In this document: positions 52,541 to 64,000 of the stretch, piece by piece
Layout: the number at the start of each line of letters is the position of its first letter
How positions within the stretch are numbered: position 1 is the stretch's first letter
NCBI GenBank assembly: GCA_022539475.1
Contig: VCMS01000035.1
Span: forward strand, 1-64,000
Source: Gracilaria domingensis
Taxonomy: Eukaryota; Rhodophyta; Florideophyceae; Gracilariales; Gracilariaceae
DNA: 64,000 nt
Direction: 5' to 3'
Position numbers and translations under genes: made by a program
The notes under the pieces: generated by a model
What the model saw: the letters and a program-made list of their open reading frames with translations, nothing else
What the model was told of the DNA's origin: nothing
Database searches by the model: none

Positions 52541-53000
52541 AGAAGTGAACTCCAGTGTGACAGAAGATCGAAGTCAAGCCGAGAGTCAGTTATTAAAATC
52601 ACTTTGTGTTTTATCCTAAGCGTTTGTCGTTCTAAAACAGCCTTCGGGGTTGTCGTTCATAAAGAGATGCATCACGCTGCTCATTTTAACCGATCAACTT
52701 GCAGTGTGTGTGAGGGCTACCGAACAGAGCCTCATCAAGCGCTGGGAAAAGGACGTGCCGGCACTTGACTGCCGCGCATTTGGAAAGCGTTTTGTTCATT
52801 CTGTGAACAGCTGCGAGAGCGCCACTTGATGGCATCGCTCTGCGAATTGTTTCCGTACAGTATGTGCGCGACCATGTGCATCAACATTCGATGGAAGCTT
52901 GTATGGTAGTTGCTTCAGAACAACAGTGACCCCAATTGAGAACGTTGAGAACGTTTTTGACGGCGTCCCATTGCCCAGCTGTGGGACGGACGTTACACCG

Positions 53001-53055
53001 CGCCTAATTTCGAGACGCGCGCGCAGAGGCCGTGCCCGTTGGCTGCGGCCGCGCG
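53001..53055 (+). repeat. Dispersed GC-rich repeat, copy 2 (55 bp)
   Basis: Begins CGCCTAATTTCGAGACGCGC and matches 20963-21017 at 51 of 55 positions. It stands out from the AT-richer DNA around it. A GCGGCC-rich stretch follows to about 53130. Confidence 0.75.
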
Positions 53056-53166
53056 CGCGCCGCTGCGGCCGCGCGCTCGCCGTTGCGGCCGCGCTCGCCG
53101 GCGGCCGCCACCGGCGGCCGCCGCGCGGAGTCGGGGAGGTGCGGAGGTCCCGTCCGGAGGCGCATG

Positions 53167-54187
53167 CAACCAAAGAGTTTTGGGGCTCCATGGCTCACTT
53201 GTGGAATTAAACTTGTTACCACGTGATCCTCACACAAATGGTGGCGACTATGGGTTGCCAATGCAGACACCCATGTCGCTGAGTGAGAGCCTCCTTGTCA
53301 ACATAGCTGCGGGCAGGGATGAATAAAATCAAAAAGTGCAGAGTAGAAGGTCGGAGTAGAATACCGTCGGTACCCGACAGTGGTCACCGGTTTTTTTGGA
53401 GAAGGTACGTGGAAGAGGTGTTTTGACCTTTTCCATGTATGAACGTTACAAAAAAACAATCAAAAATTGATATATTCGGCGCCTACAACATTGCTGGAAT
53501 CACCTCAGGCTCACGAACACGGCACTGCTGTTGCCAGAGTTCTACCAGCAATGCAACGCACTGACAAAAGATTGATTTCTGATTGTTTCTTTGTAACCTC
53601 CGTACATGGAAGAGGTCCAAAGTCTCTTCCATGTACGGATTCGAAGATGCTTTGAGCCATCACTCGCGATGAAGACATCTCTTGAAGCATATAAGTGTTT
53701 AGCATCAAACGTAATGCAACAGAAAGACCAAAGCAGAATCTAGCTGGGCGCAGAAAATGACAAAGAAAGATTGAAAACAATGGAGATGCGCACGCGCGAA
53801 AAAGGCTAAAATTGACCTATTACATGTTCCCCGACAAGGGTTAGGTAGGCCAGTCACACGCGCGGAGGGCATTCTCAACTAGGCGCGGAACGTCATGATC
53901 TGTTTTCCACATTATGATGATGATGTGGAAAGCAGTACATAACCACCACTTGGGAGCTACTCTACCAGCTAGAAGGCTAACCTCTACACACACCGGTCAA
54001 CGAGAGCTCCGAAAGCAATTTTTAGAAATCTACTACGACGTGTCGTTATCAGTCCCTATAGATAACTCCGGACTGCGTCCAATCACACGGGCGAACAAGC
54101 AGAATGCTACGTGTGCCTCTTGCCAGTTCAACTGGCACCAGCTGGCACACCTTGCACATGTGTGGGTCTTGAACGACTTCCAGGCTG
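53167..54187 (+). repeat. Dispersed repeat R1, copy 2, with two insertions
   Basis: Same order of blocks as 23661-24155, but with extra DNA at about 53198-53263 and 53352-53845. The larger insert holds a perfect 15-bp hairpin (CCGTACATGGAAGAG, 53600-53614, against 53624-53638) and a decayed relative of it near 53407-53442, so it may be a small transposable element. Confidence 0.75.
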
Positions 54188-54831
54188 AAGGAAGCGGCGG
54201 TGCGGGGCGAGCAGAGCGGATCGATAAGGTGCACGCGTTGACCGCCGGCGAGTCTGACACTCGCCGGAACGGTCGTGCAGTCGTGCATTTTATTTGGTGG
54301 CAGGCGCCGCGACGGGCGGCGCCAGTGTGCGCCTCTGCAACGCCGTCACAAACCTGGCGCGCGTTCTCTGCACTCGCCTTGCAGGAGGTCTTCGGCGCGA
54401 AACACCGTCCCTCGAGGCGAAGCGCAACTCTTCCTATACCACTTTTGATCTCTCGTATAGAGTTGCCATACACATAAATACATAAACATAAAGAGCCGAA
54501 GAGCAAGGCCCATAGATGGCTAAGCACAAATGCCATCTCTTCTACAAGAGCGTCTTTCAGAACTTGCAGGCGTGTTGCAAATTTCAGTATCAAAGTCAAT
54601 AAACGCAGACACTTGGCTACCAAACATCTTACACCAGTAAACTCCTAAAACCTGAGCAGCAAACCAAAAACACTGTGGGAAAAAAGATTATGCTACCTTG
54701 TAGGAAAATGGAGAAGGATTGTGAGACACAACAAACATAAACATTAAGCAGATTGACCTATAAGATAACACGCAATAAAAACAGAAGACAAACAAATATG
54801 GAGCAAAGTTAGAGTAGTTAGTAGTCTCAAC
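54188..54831. other. Possible 3' LTR region of the copia element, no gene
   Basis: Read on the minus strand, TGTTGAGACTACTAACTAC begins at 54832, right after the end of the copia RNase H frame and a purine-rich stretch (AGAAGAAT), as expected for a Ty1/copia 3' LTR. I found no second copy in the window, so the LTR call is tentative. Confidence 0.3.
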
Positions 54832-54839
54832 AATTCTTC

Positions 54840-57425
54840 TCAGAACGAGTCAAGATGCATCAAGCTTACCATCCTCCTTATATCAGCGAAGGACGCACAC
54901 TTTGTCAATATGTCAGCGATCTGTAGACTCCTTGGGATGTGCACCAACTTGATGATGTTTTTGGCAAACATATCTCTCACATGGTGCATCTTCAAGTCAA
55001 TGTGCTTGCTGCCACCAGATATCTGAGGGTTCGTAGTGAGCGAAAGTGCAACCGAGCTGTCCAGTAGAGTCTCCGTGGTCTCATACCAGAACTCCTCGCT
55101 CCAAGGCAGTTGGTGTGCGAATTCCCAAAACAGCTTTCGGGCCCATGTGATGTCCTTTGCGCATATAGAAAAAGCCACGTACTCTGCTTCTGCAGACGAG
55201 AGAGCAATGACGTTCTGACGCTTCGATTTCCACATGATTGGTGCGTCGTTGACGACGATTACGTACCTAGTAGTAGACTTTCGAGTCTCTATACATCCCC
55301 CCACAATGGGCGTCAGCGTACGCACGAAGTGAGGCGGGAGTAATCGGAATGTTCGATCGATAGTGGAGTCTGTAGTCCAATGTACCAGCCACATACCTGA
55401 AGAGACGCTTGAGCAAGGAGAAGTGGCGCTCGCAAGAATTGCACAGATGCTTAGAAAGAGCCGAAACCGGGAAAGAGAGTTCCGGCCTTGTAGATACAGC
55501 CATGTAGAGAAGTCCACCAATTCCTGCCCTATAGTCGGCGTGATCCGTTGTTGAGAGTGCTTGCTCGTCCTCACTTGTCGGGAGCAAGTTTGCAACCGAT
55601 GGGAAGGAAGACTGCACGGTGTTGCATCGTTCCATGCCCAACGTTTTCAATAGTTGTACGGCATATCCGTACTGGGTCACCTTGATTCCAAGTGGTGAGC
55701 GTTGGATGCTCCAACCAATGAAGGACTTCAGCTCACCATAAAGTTTCACATCGAAGGTGGCGGCGAGTTGTTCCTTGAAGTATGTGAGAAAGTTAACGCT
55801 GTTGGCAGCGAAGGTGCAGTCGTCAACGATTACTGCGTCAATAATGAACAGGTCTTCCTCACGGTACATGAAAACTCGTGAGTCGAGAGCCGATGTCACG
55901 AATCCCCATGATAGCAGTGTGTCCGAGATGAGGGAGCCCCAGATAATCCCAGCTTGGACAGCATCGTAGAGGGAGTTGAGTAGCTTGCAGACGTGACCAG
56001 GTTTGGCTTGGATGCCTGTGGAGTCGGTTGGCTGTTCCATGATGATTGGAACATCCAGTTTGCCGTAGAGGTACGCGTTCGAAACGTCAGCTCCTTCCAG
56101 TATAAGGTTCTCCGCAGCCGAGACAGCAAGGAGAATACGAAGAACTTCGTGGGAGGCAACAGGGGCGTAAGTGTTGTGTGGATCGAAGTCAATGAATGGC
56201 TTCTGCTTTTCTCCCCGTAGACAGCAGCGTGCCTTCTTCAAGAACTTCTTTCCAATACCATTGAGAATTTTCTCCTTGAAGACCCAAGTACATGGCACGG
56301 GTTTCATCCAAGCTTCGCGAGGGATGAGTTCCCATGTTTTTCGCAGGACCAAGGCGTTCATTTCGCGGTCAATAGCTTCACACCATCCTGCGTCTCTGCA
56401 CGCTTCCTTGAAGGAGTACGGTACAGATGGGTCATCGAGTGTCCTCTTTGAGACCCAGACCCGCCGGAAGTTGTGCGTAATGGTCGTGAAAGTTTTCACA
56501 AGATGTTCCTCCAAGTACGTTCTCTCTGCATCCGGCTGTTCAGTTGGCTCGACCTCCACTTCCTCGGCCTCTTGTTATCTTGTGATACCTTCAAGGAGGC
56601 TTTATATGTTGGGGAGTGGAGAGGAGTTGACGGGCTTGAAGTCCAAGTTCCGACACGTCACACCAGAGTTCTTCTCTGGAACGAAGACGCGGAAAAGAGT
56701 GTTGTCACTCTGCATGCCAACTAAGTACGAGAGCACGGAACTTGGAAGGAACTTCTTATTTGGGACTGTTTTCGACCGATAGATGAATGCATAGCCGGGC
56801 TGTCCGAAGTTCGGAACGTGAGAGAAGTCGATTTTTGTCCATGGGTCCCGCTCCAACATTGGAATCCGTCCCTTGATGCGTGAGGACGGTGCCCGGTTTC
56901 GAAGCCAGCTCGCGTGGTTCACGGTTTCGGCCCAAAAGGAAATGTGCAGCTTGCTCGCAAAGAGAAGAACGCGAGTCCGGGTCCAATGCTCTTGGATAAA
57001 CCTCTCGGCAGCCCCATTTGATTCGTAGGCTTATGTCGGAGAGAAGTCCAGTTTGATGCCATTGTCGCGGCAAAATACGTCCAACTCGTTGCCCTTGTGT
57101 TCATCTGTCCCGTCCAGGCGAACATTTTTGAGTCGAAACGAGTGGTTGAGCTCGAGTTCTGAGCGGCGCTTATACCATTCAATGTTCTTCAGAACAGATG
57201 CGCCTGTCTTGTCCATGAGAAAGGACACGTCCGACTTTGAGTTGTAGTCGTCCAGAACGGCCATAGCGTAGATAGCGCCAGAAAGAGAAGGCGAGATCTT
57301 GCCAGACAGGTCCATATGAATGAGTTCCAACGGACTTGAGGTGGAGACAGACCGGGGCCTAGCGATGAGCGGATTGCGTTTCATCTTACCAGTGAGACAA
57401 AGTACGCACGTCTGTCTTCTCGTTT
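54840..57425 (-). pseudogene. Ty1/copia retrotransposon pol remnant: integrase, RT, RNase H
   Basis: On the minus strand from 57425: the end of the zinc region (CVLCLTGKMKRNP), integrase core with LELIHMDLSGKI and RLDGTDEHKGNELDVFC, then NQMGLPR / NGAAERFIQ in shifted frames, and the copia-type HISFWAETVNHASWL block. Reverse transcriptase (56559-55267) has CTWVFKEKILNG, GADVSNAYLYGKLDVP and the catalytic block as VIVDDCTFAA, followed by LGMERCNTVQSSFP. A frameshift near 55300 leads to RNase H (55300-54840): RKSTTRYVIVVND, ALSSAEAEYVAF and SKHIDLKMHHVRDM. Gag and protease are missing. The piece ends at 57425, next to a possible small inverted-repeat element. Several frameshifts show it is dead. 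Confidence 0.85.
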
Positions 57426-57586
57426 TGCTAGTTAGCAGTCCAAAAATGCTAGTTTTTCATATGTTAAATTGCACTTTCTGTAGTTTCCATTCGGAGGAAA
57501 AACTAGAGAAAACTACGACTAATGAATGATTCTGGGGTATGCTAAAGTATGCTATATTTTTGATACTAGACATCTAAAACTAGCAA
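57425..57586. repeat. Possible MITE with TTGCTAGTT ends
   Basis: TTGCTAGTT at 57425-57433 and its inverse AACTAGCAA at 57578-57586 bound 162 bp of AT-rich DNA exactly where the copia coding sequence stops. No target duplication is clear. Confidence 0.3.
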
Positions 57587-57789
57587 GTATGAAAGATGGC
57601 AGAACCGTACTTCCAGTCCTCCACTTTTGCTAGTGCTCTAGGTGAGCGGTCCCATTCGGGTGGTCCACCAACGGACCACGTGAGAATCCCAGAGAAAGGA
57701 CCAGTCTGGACCGAACGCAGCCAACCTCCGAGAATACTACGGTTGGAACATTCATTTGCTGCAGTACCCCATGAGCACCACCACCGCAA

Positions 57790-58430
57790 CCGCATATCCT
57801 CAAAACACCATGATCAAACCCAGAACTCATCTTCACAACTTCTTCATCGGCTGTTGCATGTAACATCTTCCTTCGCACAGTCCACATACCTCAATCTCAT
57901 CACCACAGAAAGCCGTAGACGGACACAGAGTTAGTAGCCATACTCAAAACAACCAAGAAACGTCTCTTCGATACCTGAATCTCTTACCTCTCCATCCCAT
58001 TCAGTCCCAATCACCGTCTATACACTCTCATCGCGGGGCCGCACAGAAACACACACGGAAACACAGTTAGTACCCATAGCACACACACAAACCTTTCAAT
58101 GCGATATCTCCCTACCTTTTCAAATCCTCCAGTTCTCGTATCCAAACACACTTTCACGTCCCTATTCAAGAATCAAGACTCCGCAAGAAGCAGTAATGAG
58201 ACACACAGTTAGCAATCAGATAACACACATGAACTCCTTCTCGATTTATTCGTGTTACCTACCTCTTCATGTCTTCCCGTCCCCTAATGCGACACATTCA
58301 CCCTCCACTGCTTCAGGATCCATGTTTTCTAGAGTTTTGAACCATGTTGAATAGGAAAGTGAACGTTCCGGTTCCTATTCAACATGGATCGAAAATCTGC
58401 AAGCAGTAATTGGACAAACAGTTAGTACAT
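57790..58430 (+). repeat. Degenerate tandem array, about 140-bp units, with a palindromic insert
   Basis: CAGTTAG (or GAGTTAG) recurs at 57929, 58065, 58207 and 58420, preceded by related sequence (GCAAGAAGCAGTAATGAGAC against GCAAGCAGTAATTGGAC). Spacings are 136, 142 and 213. The last unit carries about 73 extra bp at 58319-58391, which include a perfect 16-bp hairpin (58342-58357 against 58372-58387). No coding seen. Confidence 0.55.
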
Positions 58431-58792
58431 ATACTTCTATGATAGGTAACTTCTGCCATCGGACGTCAATAGCGACGTCATTCTCTCGCAGTACGACACC
58501 AGAGTCTTTGTCCACTGCGAATGACATATCAGCTTCATGATAATTATGACGAGCATATACATCTGATTCCGGACATAACAATCGATTTTGTTCTCTATCA
58601 TGATAAAAACCGGGTTCCAGCGAGCATAGGGTGTCCGAGAAACTCTTCTAGCTCCTCCAATTTCTAGCTTGAAACGTTGAACTACTCGGGATTGGAGGGT
58701 TTCTTGCAGTCCAGGCTTGGTGGATCGGAACCACGTCGATAACTTCACCATCTACGCGTTCTGATCGATATCGATCCTCCTGGGACGCAAAT

Positions 58793-60796
58793 GTGGACCA
58801 TTTGAGCCGCATGCGTTCAAGATCCTACAGCATATTGAAACGGAATGGCAACATTCAGATGTGGAATGTGTACAAAACGATCGACCGATTCGTAAAACGC
58901 CGTTGTCGAACGAAAAAGAGACAGTTGTTGGACGAGATTCGAACCACCTCCAAGGATGAAAAAGCATCCGGAACCGTGAACGTAATCAACTCGGTGATGA
59001 AATTATGATGGCAGCGTAGTGCACGAGCGTTAGAACGGGGAAATCCGTTAAATCCACAGCACTACGCAGCCTTCATTGCTGAATATCAACCATCTCAAAG
59101 CGGTTTTGAAGCAGCTAAAAATGATCTTCCGGACTCATTCGAGAGTGAATTGGCTACTTCTATCAATAATGCGAAGAAGAACAGATCGACTAGAGGAGAT
59201 AACGTGGCATCGGAATGTTGCAGGTGAGTCCCGGCTTGTGCACCTCGGCGCTTATGAAGCTGTGGGGCGCATGTGGAAGGCTTGCTTACGTACCAACACC
59301 CCTACAACAAAGGCTTATCCCTCCGTTATACAATACAGATGACATCCCGGTAACATCCAACTACCGTTCAATATCCATCCTGTCGCATCTGCGCAAGGTG
59401 TTCTCAGCTAAAATCAACTCCAATGTGCTCAACTATTTCGAGTTTCATGAATTTCAATATGGGTTCTCCGAGTACAATGGAACGGAACAATTGATTTTGC
59501 AGGTGAAAAACACCATGACAAACGGCCATTCACTTATGGCTGTCTTGGATTTGACGAAGACGTACGACAAGTTGACAGAAAACTGTTGTCACAAATATTC
59601 GCATCTGGACTTCAACCGGATCACGCGGCGATGAAAACTGTATTGATGCAGCCAGTCGACGCTGAGATTACTGGAAATTGGAACGAAGCTGATGTGGGAA
59701 TGGCTCTTGGAGTGCCACAAGGTAACTCGTTCAGTTGTACTTTGTTCAACATGTACATAGATTCGCTACTGTATCGAGTCCAGGAGGTACCATATCATGT
59801 TTCGGATCGTAGTGCAAGCGCGTTTGCAGACGATGCGATACTCATGGAAAAGAACGATGAAGGTCTACAACAACTTTTGGACATATGCAGTAGTTGGGGA
59901 AATGATATGCAAATGCCGTGGAATACTGCAAATGGTAAGTCCATGGTACTCCAACTACCTGGAAACAAGAATCACTCCACTCCATTCACCTGGCCGGTGA
60001 TGTACTGCGTGTTGTGAGCAGTGCGGTGTATCTAGGAGTGTCTTCAAACACCACTGGAGTTACACCGGACAAGCATGTAGAACGCGTAGTATCTGCTCAA
60101 CGTCGACTTGGAAGCCTTGCCGGAGCAGGGCTACACCGAAATGGATTCGATACCAGAAGCTGTGTAAGGCTGTGCCGCGTATTCGTTAGGTCGATTTACG
60201 AATATGAGCTCCATCTCGTACCGCTTACACCACAGTTGGAACTCGCAAGTGAAGCTGGAAGCAACTTTCTTCAAACTGGTCGTCGGAAAATTGTCGTCTG
60301 GATTCGGAACATATCGAGTTCCGATGATGCGAGCACTGTGCCGCTTGGAGTCAACCGAACTGCGACGGGTAGTGCTTGCCACAAAACGCCTTCGAGACTA
60401 CCAATTGTGTCGCGAAAAAGTATCGGAGATGGAAATGAGAGACTGCGGTCAGCAGAAGAAGGTGAACCGAGCATGTCGAGAATTGTCCCTCTACACTTCA
60501 CATCCGTCAATAACCCTATGCTCGTGCATATTAAGAATATAATTACTACCGGAATTGAACCATTTCGAGTTCGGGAATGGAAAAATGTCTGTGCGAGATG
60601 TGCGCGCAAGATCTCATGTGGTACAACTGCAAGATATCCTGCGATTTTGCAGTTGAGGGAGCTGTCACAACGAATGATTGGAATAAGTTGGTACTTTAAT
60701 GAGTACCCCCCGACCCCTGAAGAAGCACGTTCATTCCTTGGAATCGATTACTGGAGGTACGAAGGGCTGAAGTTTCTGCTTGAAATGGATGACTGA
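58793..60796 (+). pseudogene. LINE reverse transcriptase, broken into four frames
   Basis: Frame 1 (58793-59008): basic linker KRRCRTKKRQLLDEIR, like the region before RT in LINE ORF2. Frame 2 (to 59634): SNYRSISILSHLRKVFSAKI, FQYGFSEYNGTEQLILQVK and LMAVLDLTKTYDKL, the first RT motifs. Frame 3 (59586-60017): VGMALGVPQGNSFSCTLFNM and the catalytic SAFADDAILM. Frame 4 (60014-60796): SAVYLGVSSNTTG and the post-RT region, with a Cys pair at NVCARCARKI. The frames overlap by a few bases each, so single-base indels explain the breaks. The gene is inactive. Confidence 0.8.
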
Positions 60797-60975
60797 TCTC
60801 TTGCGGAGATGCAAGAGGCCATGAAAATTCTGAACATGTTAGAAAAAGTATTGGTGTAGCTCACCAATACTACCGCTTAGTAAGCATCTCTCAGTAATCT
60901 ACCCATGCCAGTGTTACTCTGCTCGAATATTGAGAACACTACAAATAAATTGCATTTGGTTCAAAAAAAAAATTC
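58793..60975 (+). mobile_element. Non-LTR (LINE) retrotransposon remnant, 5' truncated, with A-tract
   Basis: Contains the reverse-transcriptase gene below, a 10-bp hairpin (60847-60856 against 60862-60871) and an A-tract at 60963-60972 that marks a likely 3' end. No endonuclease domain is seen at the 5' side. Confidence 0.65.
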
Positions 60976-62590
60976 TTTCAACAGCAGATGTCCTCGAATC
61001 CTCTGCAAAGCGAACATGAGTTCTCAAGTCAGCACGTCCATCGATTTCCTTTACCGTAATCTCGGAGTTTTCGGTGAAGCGGAGATGCGTTCTTACGTCG
61101 GAGTTCCCGGAACGCTAGTTTAGGCGCCTGTTCGGCAAGACTTTGCACCTGGTCCGCTAGTTAATTTTTTGAAAAATTCCCTGTGTCTCTTATTACAAAA
61201 CAGCTGGATGCTGCTCCTGTTCCGTGTGCTACGCGTGCTAAGCTGGTAATATGCTTTCGTGTAACTTATGCCCAGTCCATCTGTCACGCGTGCAGAGCGC
61301 GTGTGTAGCGAGTACCGAGCGCGTCTTTAACGCGTGCAAAGCACGTGCTTAGTGCGTGCCAAGTGCGTGTGCAGCGCGTGCATTGCGCGTGTGTAGCGCG
61401 TGCAATATGCACGTGCAGCAGGTGTTATGCGCGTGTGTAGCACGTGCTTCGCGCGTGTGCAGCACGTGTTATGCGCGTGTGTATCACACGCGGTGATAGT
61501 GTGTAACGACTGCAGTTGACGTGAGTTGCGCTCACCATACGGATGTGTCTTCATTACAGTTTGCCTGTTTGTATGTTATTCTTTTAACCTCGTTAAGCGC
61601 GTGCTTTGCGCTGGCATATTGCATGCTGAGTTGCTATGCAGCTCATATTCTGCAGAGGTTTATCGCACGTTGTGCTCGTGGGGAGCCTCAACATGAAGGC
61701 ATGTAGAGCACACAGTGTGCATATGCATGGGCTTCAAACACGGGCTCTCAGTATGCCCCGAATGCGCGTTGTGGATCTTTGGAGAAGTCAAGCGCCTATG
61801 GTACACACGAATGAGAAGCTTCAGTATGGTTTACTGAGTAAAATGTACGCCACAACCTTGTGAAACATGCTGCAACTTGAAGGAAATTTTTATTCTTCCA
61901 GAATGGAGGAAAAGTTCCTTCATTTTCAAACATTAGTTCTGATCACAAACAAAAGACACTTATGGCTAAAAGGCTTGCCATTACGGCGGTTGTGACACAC
62001 TGTTGCCATAATAGATGCGGCGCATGATCATGAAGAAACATGGGCATTGCACAAAGAATACTGAATCACATGTATAGGATTGTATAGGTGTAATGAAAGA
62101 GTATAATAAGTAGCACATAGTAATGATAGTACGAAACAGCGTGCTCGTGATGTGAGAGAAGTAGTTCTAATAACCAAGCATTTACAAATATGTTTGCCAA
62201 GCGGTTGCGAATGAAGTATAAGAGTGACCTTCTACAAACCGAAGGCTTTAGCATATAACCTTGTGCTCCATCTTATACAAATTACTAAAGATGAGATGGC
62301 TAAGCTCTATTTCAAACTAAACCATAAATGTAAAACTAGAGCAATAAAATAAGAGACCCCGTACGTGTGTGTGGAAAAACCATGTCCAAGTGTAACGAGT
62401 ACACATTGAAATGATAATATGTGCTGCCTGACTTTCGCAGCCATGCTATCTGAACGTGTGCGGTACTGGAGCATCTTGCGCGTCTACAGCGAGGGTGACT
62501 GGTATGCTTCGTGTGTAACTACGCCTATCGGTCGACTCATGTTCAAAACTCGGGGTCATGATAGCGACAAAATTGTAACGGAGAACGAGA
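60976..62590. other. No gene recognised apart from a minisatellite
   Basis: Short frames only. The array at 61283-61497 is listed separately. AT-rich DNA with no clear signals follows to 62590. Confidence 0.4.
61283..61497. repeat. Degenerate minisatellite of GCGCGTGTGTAGC / ACGTGC units
   Basis: About 14 units of roughly 14-17 bp, such as GCGCGTGTGTAGCACGTGC. Several copies contain the palindrome CACGTG. It ends at TATCACACGCGGTG. Confidence 0.8.
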
Positions 62591-62591
62591 C

Positions 62592-63964
62592 GTGAGCGTA
62601 CATGAGTGTGGGTATATGAGTCTTAACCACGTGATGAATAATGATTGTGCACCCGTATGTGTAAGGGCAATGACGGGTATATCTACAGAATCCTTCAGGA
62701 CTAGGGAACAGGTCAGAACAGTCACGATCTTCCGTACCGCCCAACTGCTCATGCGCATGGGGAGTGAGAGCGTGAGGACCCTAGATGGTATAGCGAAGTA
62801 CAAACCGCTCTCGAGTCGCATATGTAATATACTAACGCTGATGGATGCGAGCTTTGAAGCTCTGAGAGAGCTACCAATGGAAGCTGTGGGTGATGCTCTC
62901 GGTGGCTTTCTCCAAACTTTGTGGAGTGGTTAATCTGAAGATCCACGTTCGTCAGTTTCTTCTAGGTGATGAAAATGTAGAGCGCGTGAGGGGTTTGGAA
63001 GAGGAAGTGGAACGAATTACCGCATACACGATGGAAACACAGGAAGACATCCAGGGCTTCTATACAACCACCATTGTACAGGACTGGCGAAAGCATCTGG
63101 ATGAAAGTCGGTTGCAATCTGTTCATATTGGAGCTCTTCTCAATAAAATTGAAGCCAACGATACTGACGATAGGAGAGCCATCGCTCTTTGCATTGTCGC
63201 AGCGCTTGAGAGCGGTTTCGAGCCATTGCGTTCAGAGAAATGGATACGGGACATATTCAATTGCATCCATCCTACTGGCACAGGAAAGCAACCGCGTTTA
63301 CCTCCGCTGCTTTCGAGGAGGGTGAAAAGGGCGATTCTGCCGATACTCAGAGTGCGTGACTTCAATATCTATTATGGATTCATTACTGGCGAGAGGTTCT
63401 TTTCAAAGAGATATACGGACACGAGATGCGCGGATACTTATGCAGTTTACGATAAGACTTTCCCGCCCGGTCCTCCGACGCCCCACGTCTTTCCAACTAT
63501 GTGGACGGATTTCGTGGAGTTCAAATAGTCTAAGGAAGCAACAGAACTGTTGAAGCATGTGATCACGGGCGACAGAGAGCACATTTTTCAGAAACTGTTC
63601 AACGACATAAAACCCTTGCGTGATCCAAGCGCTCATTGCTTCGGGAGATCCATTGGAACTAGTTGGATGGGTACTTTACAAATGATAGACTCAAAATTTT
63701 GGGACGCGGCTTAAGAGAAGTATCGTAAAGGTCATGTCGGTCAGAAGTATAATGGCTATATATGTAAGCAGCAATAATGAACAGCAGTTTTGATGAGGAA
63801 TCTGTGAGCAGATCGTTTCAGCAATGGTTCTCAGATCATTCGACGTCCAGTTTGAGAAAGGAGTCCTAAATGTACCTATCGAAAGTAATGAAAGCTTCTC
63901 AATCAATCTTCGAAGGGAAGCAAATGCAATGGAGGAAGACCTAGTGACCCTTGTAGAGAACACG
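62592..63964 (+). pseudogene. Unknown protein, broken, open at right edge
   Basis: Not recognised. Frame 62592-62933 (RTAQLLMRMGSESVRTLDGI and so on) passes into frame 62890-63528 (EEEVERITAYTMETQEDIQG, DRRAIALCIVAALESGFEPL, VKRAILPILRVRDFNIYYGF). After a TAG at 63526 the same frame continues through HVITGDREHIFQKLFND to about 63710. A third frame from the ATG at 63824 (MVLRSFDVQFEKGVLNVPIE, then SNESF) is open to the right edge. The protein is helical and charged. No known domain is visible. It could belong to a transposon extending to the right or be a decayed host gene. Confidence 0.4.
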
Positions 63965-64000
63965 TTTCTCAGCAGAGGTGTTGAACTCTCGGATGGGGAA

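Overview
The window is nuclear DNA of a eukaryote, most likely a photosynthetic one with a primary plastid. The reasons are a plastid terminal oxidase gene with two short GT-AG introns (121 and 59 nt), a C2H2 zinc-finger regulator, and a wide set of eukaryotic transposons. The oxidase precursor has an arginine- and alanine-rich leader with no hydrophobic signal segment, which fits a primary plastid. A red alga is my best guess, but nothing here proves the lineage.

Layout. 1-4.7 kb: a CACTA/Plavaka-like transposase on the minus strand, tail to tail with a broken unknown gene. 4.97-6.4 kb: a cluster of palindromes around a direct repeat. 6.7-9.3 kb: a PIF/Harbinger transposase and its convergent SANT/Myb-like partner. 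9579-12108: a pogo-type element with terminal inverted repeats and TA target duplications. 13.1-22 kb: a very GC-rich host island with three genes: a proline-rich protein with a helical, possibly hemerythrin-like C-terminus, the plastid terminal oxidase, and a four-finger C2H2 protein. 22-25.4 kb: hairpins, a tRNA-like sequence, a dispersed repeat and a decayed ankyrin-repeat gene.

25415-47832 is a four-part nest. A decayed pogo element (TA target duplication) carries a solo LTR 'C' at 26463-27219 and a chromodomain Ty3/gypsy element 'A' at 27973-46726 (target duplication GGCGG). Element A in turn contains a second Ty3/gypsy element 'B' at 28227-36037 (target duplication CGTCG). Both Ty3 elements share a gag-pol overlap with a candidate -1 ribosomal frameshift signal: a heptamer, a 12-nt spacer and a stem that covaries between the two copies. 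Element A also has a long, broken gene antisense to gag-pol between pol and its 3' LTR.

47.9-50.3 kb: a hAT transposase. 50.4 kb: another ankyrin fragment, possibly the far half of the gene at 24.6 kb. 50.6-54.8 kb: mostly non-coding, with an orphan TATA promoter carrying two heat-shock elements and a second copy of the dispersed repeat. 54.8-57.4 kb: a truncated Ty1/copia element on the minus strand. 57.8-58.4 kb: a degenerate tandem array of about 140 bp units. 58.8-61.0 kb: a decayed non-LTR retrotransposon ending in a hairpin and A-tract. 61.3 kb: a minisatellite. 62.6-64.0 kb: an unrecognised broken gene running off the right edge.

Only the three genes of the GC-rich island look intact and host-derived. 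Almost every transposon gene carries frameshifts or in-frame stops; the Plavaka-like and Harbinger transposases are the two with long uninterrupted frames.
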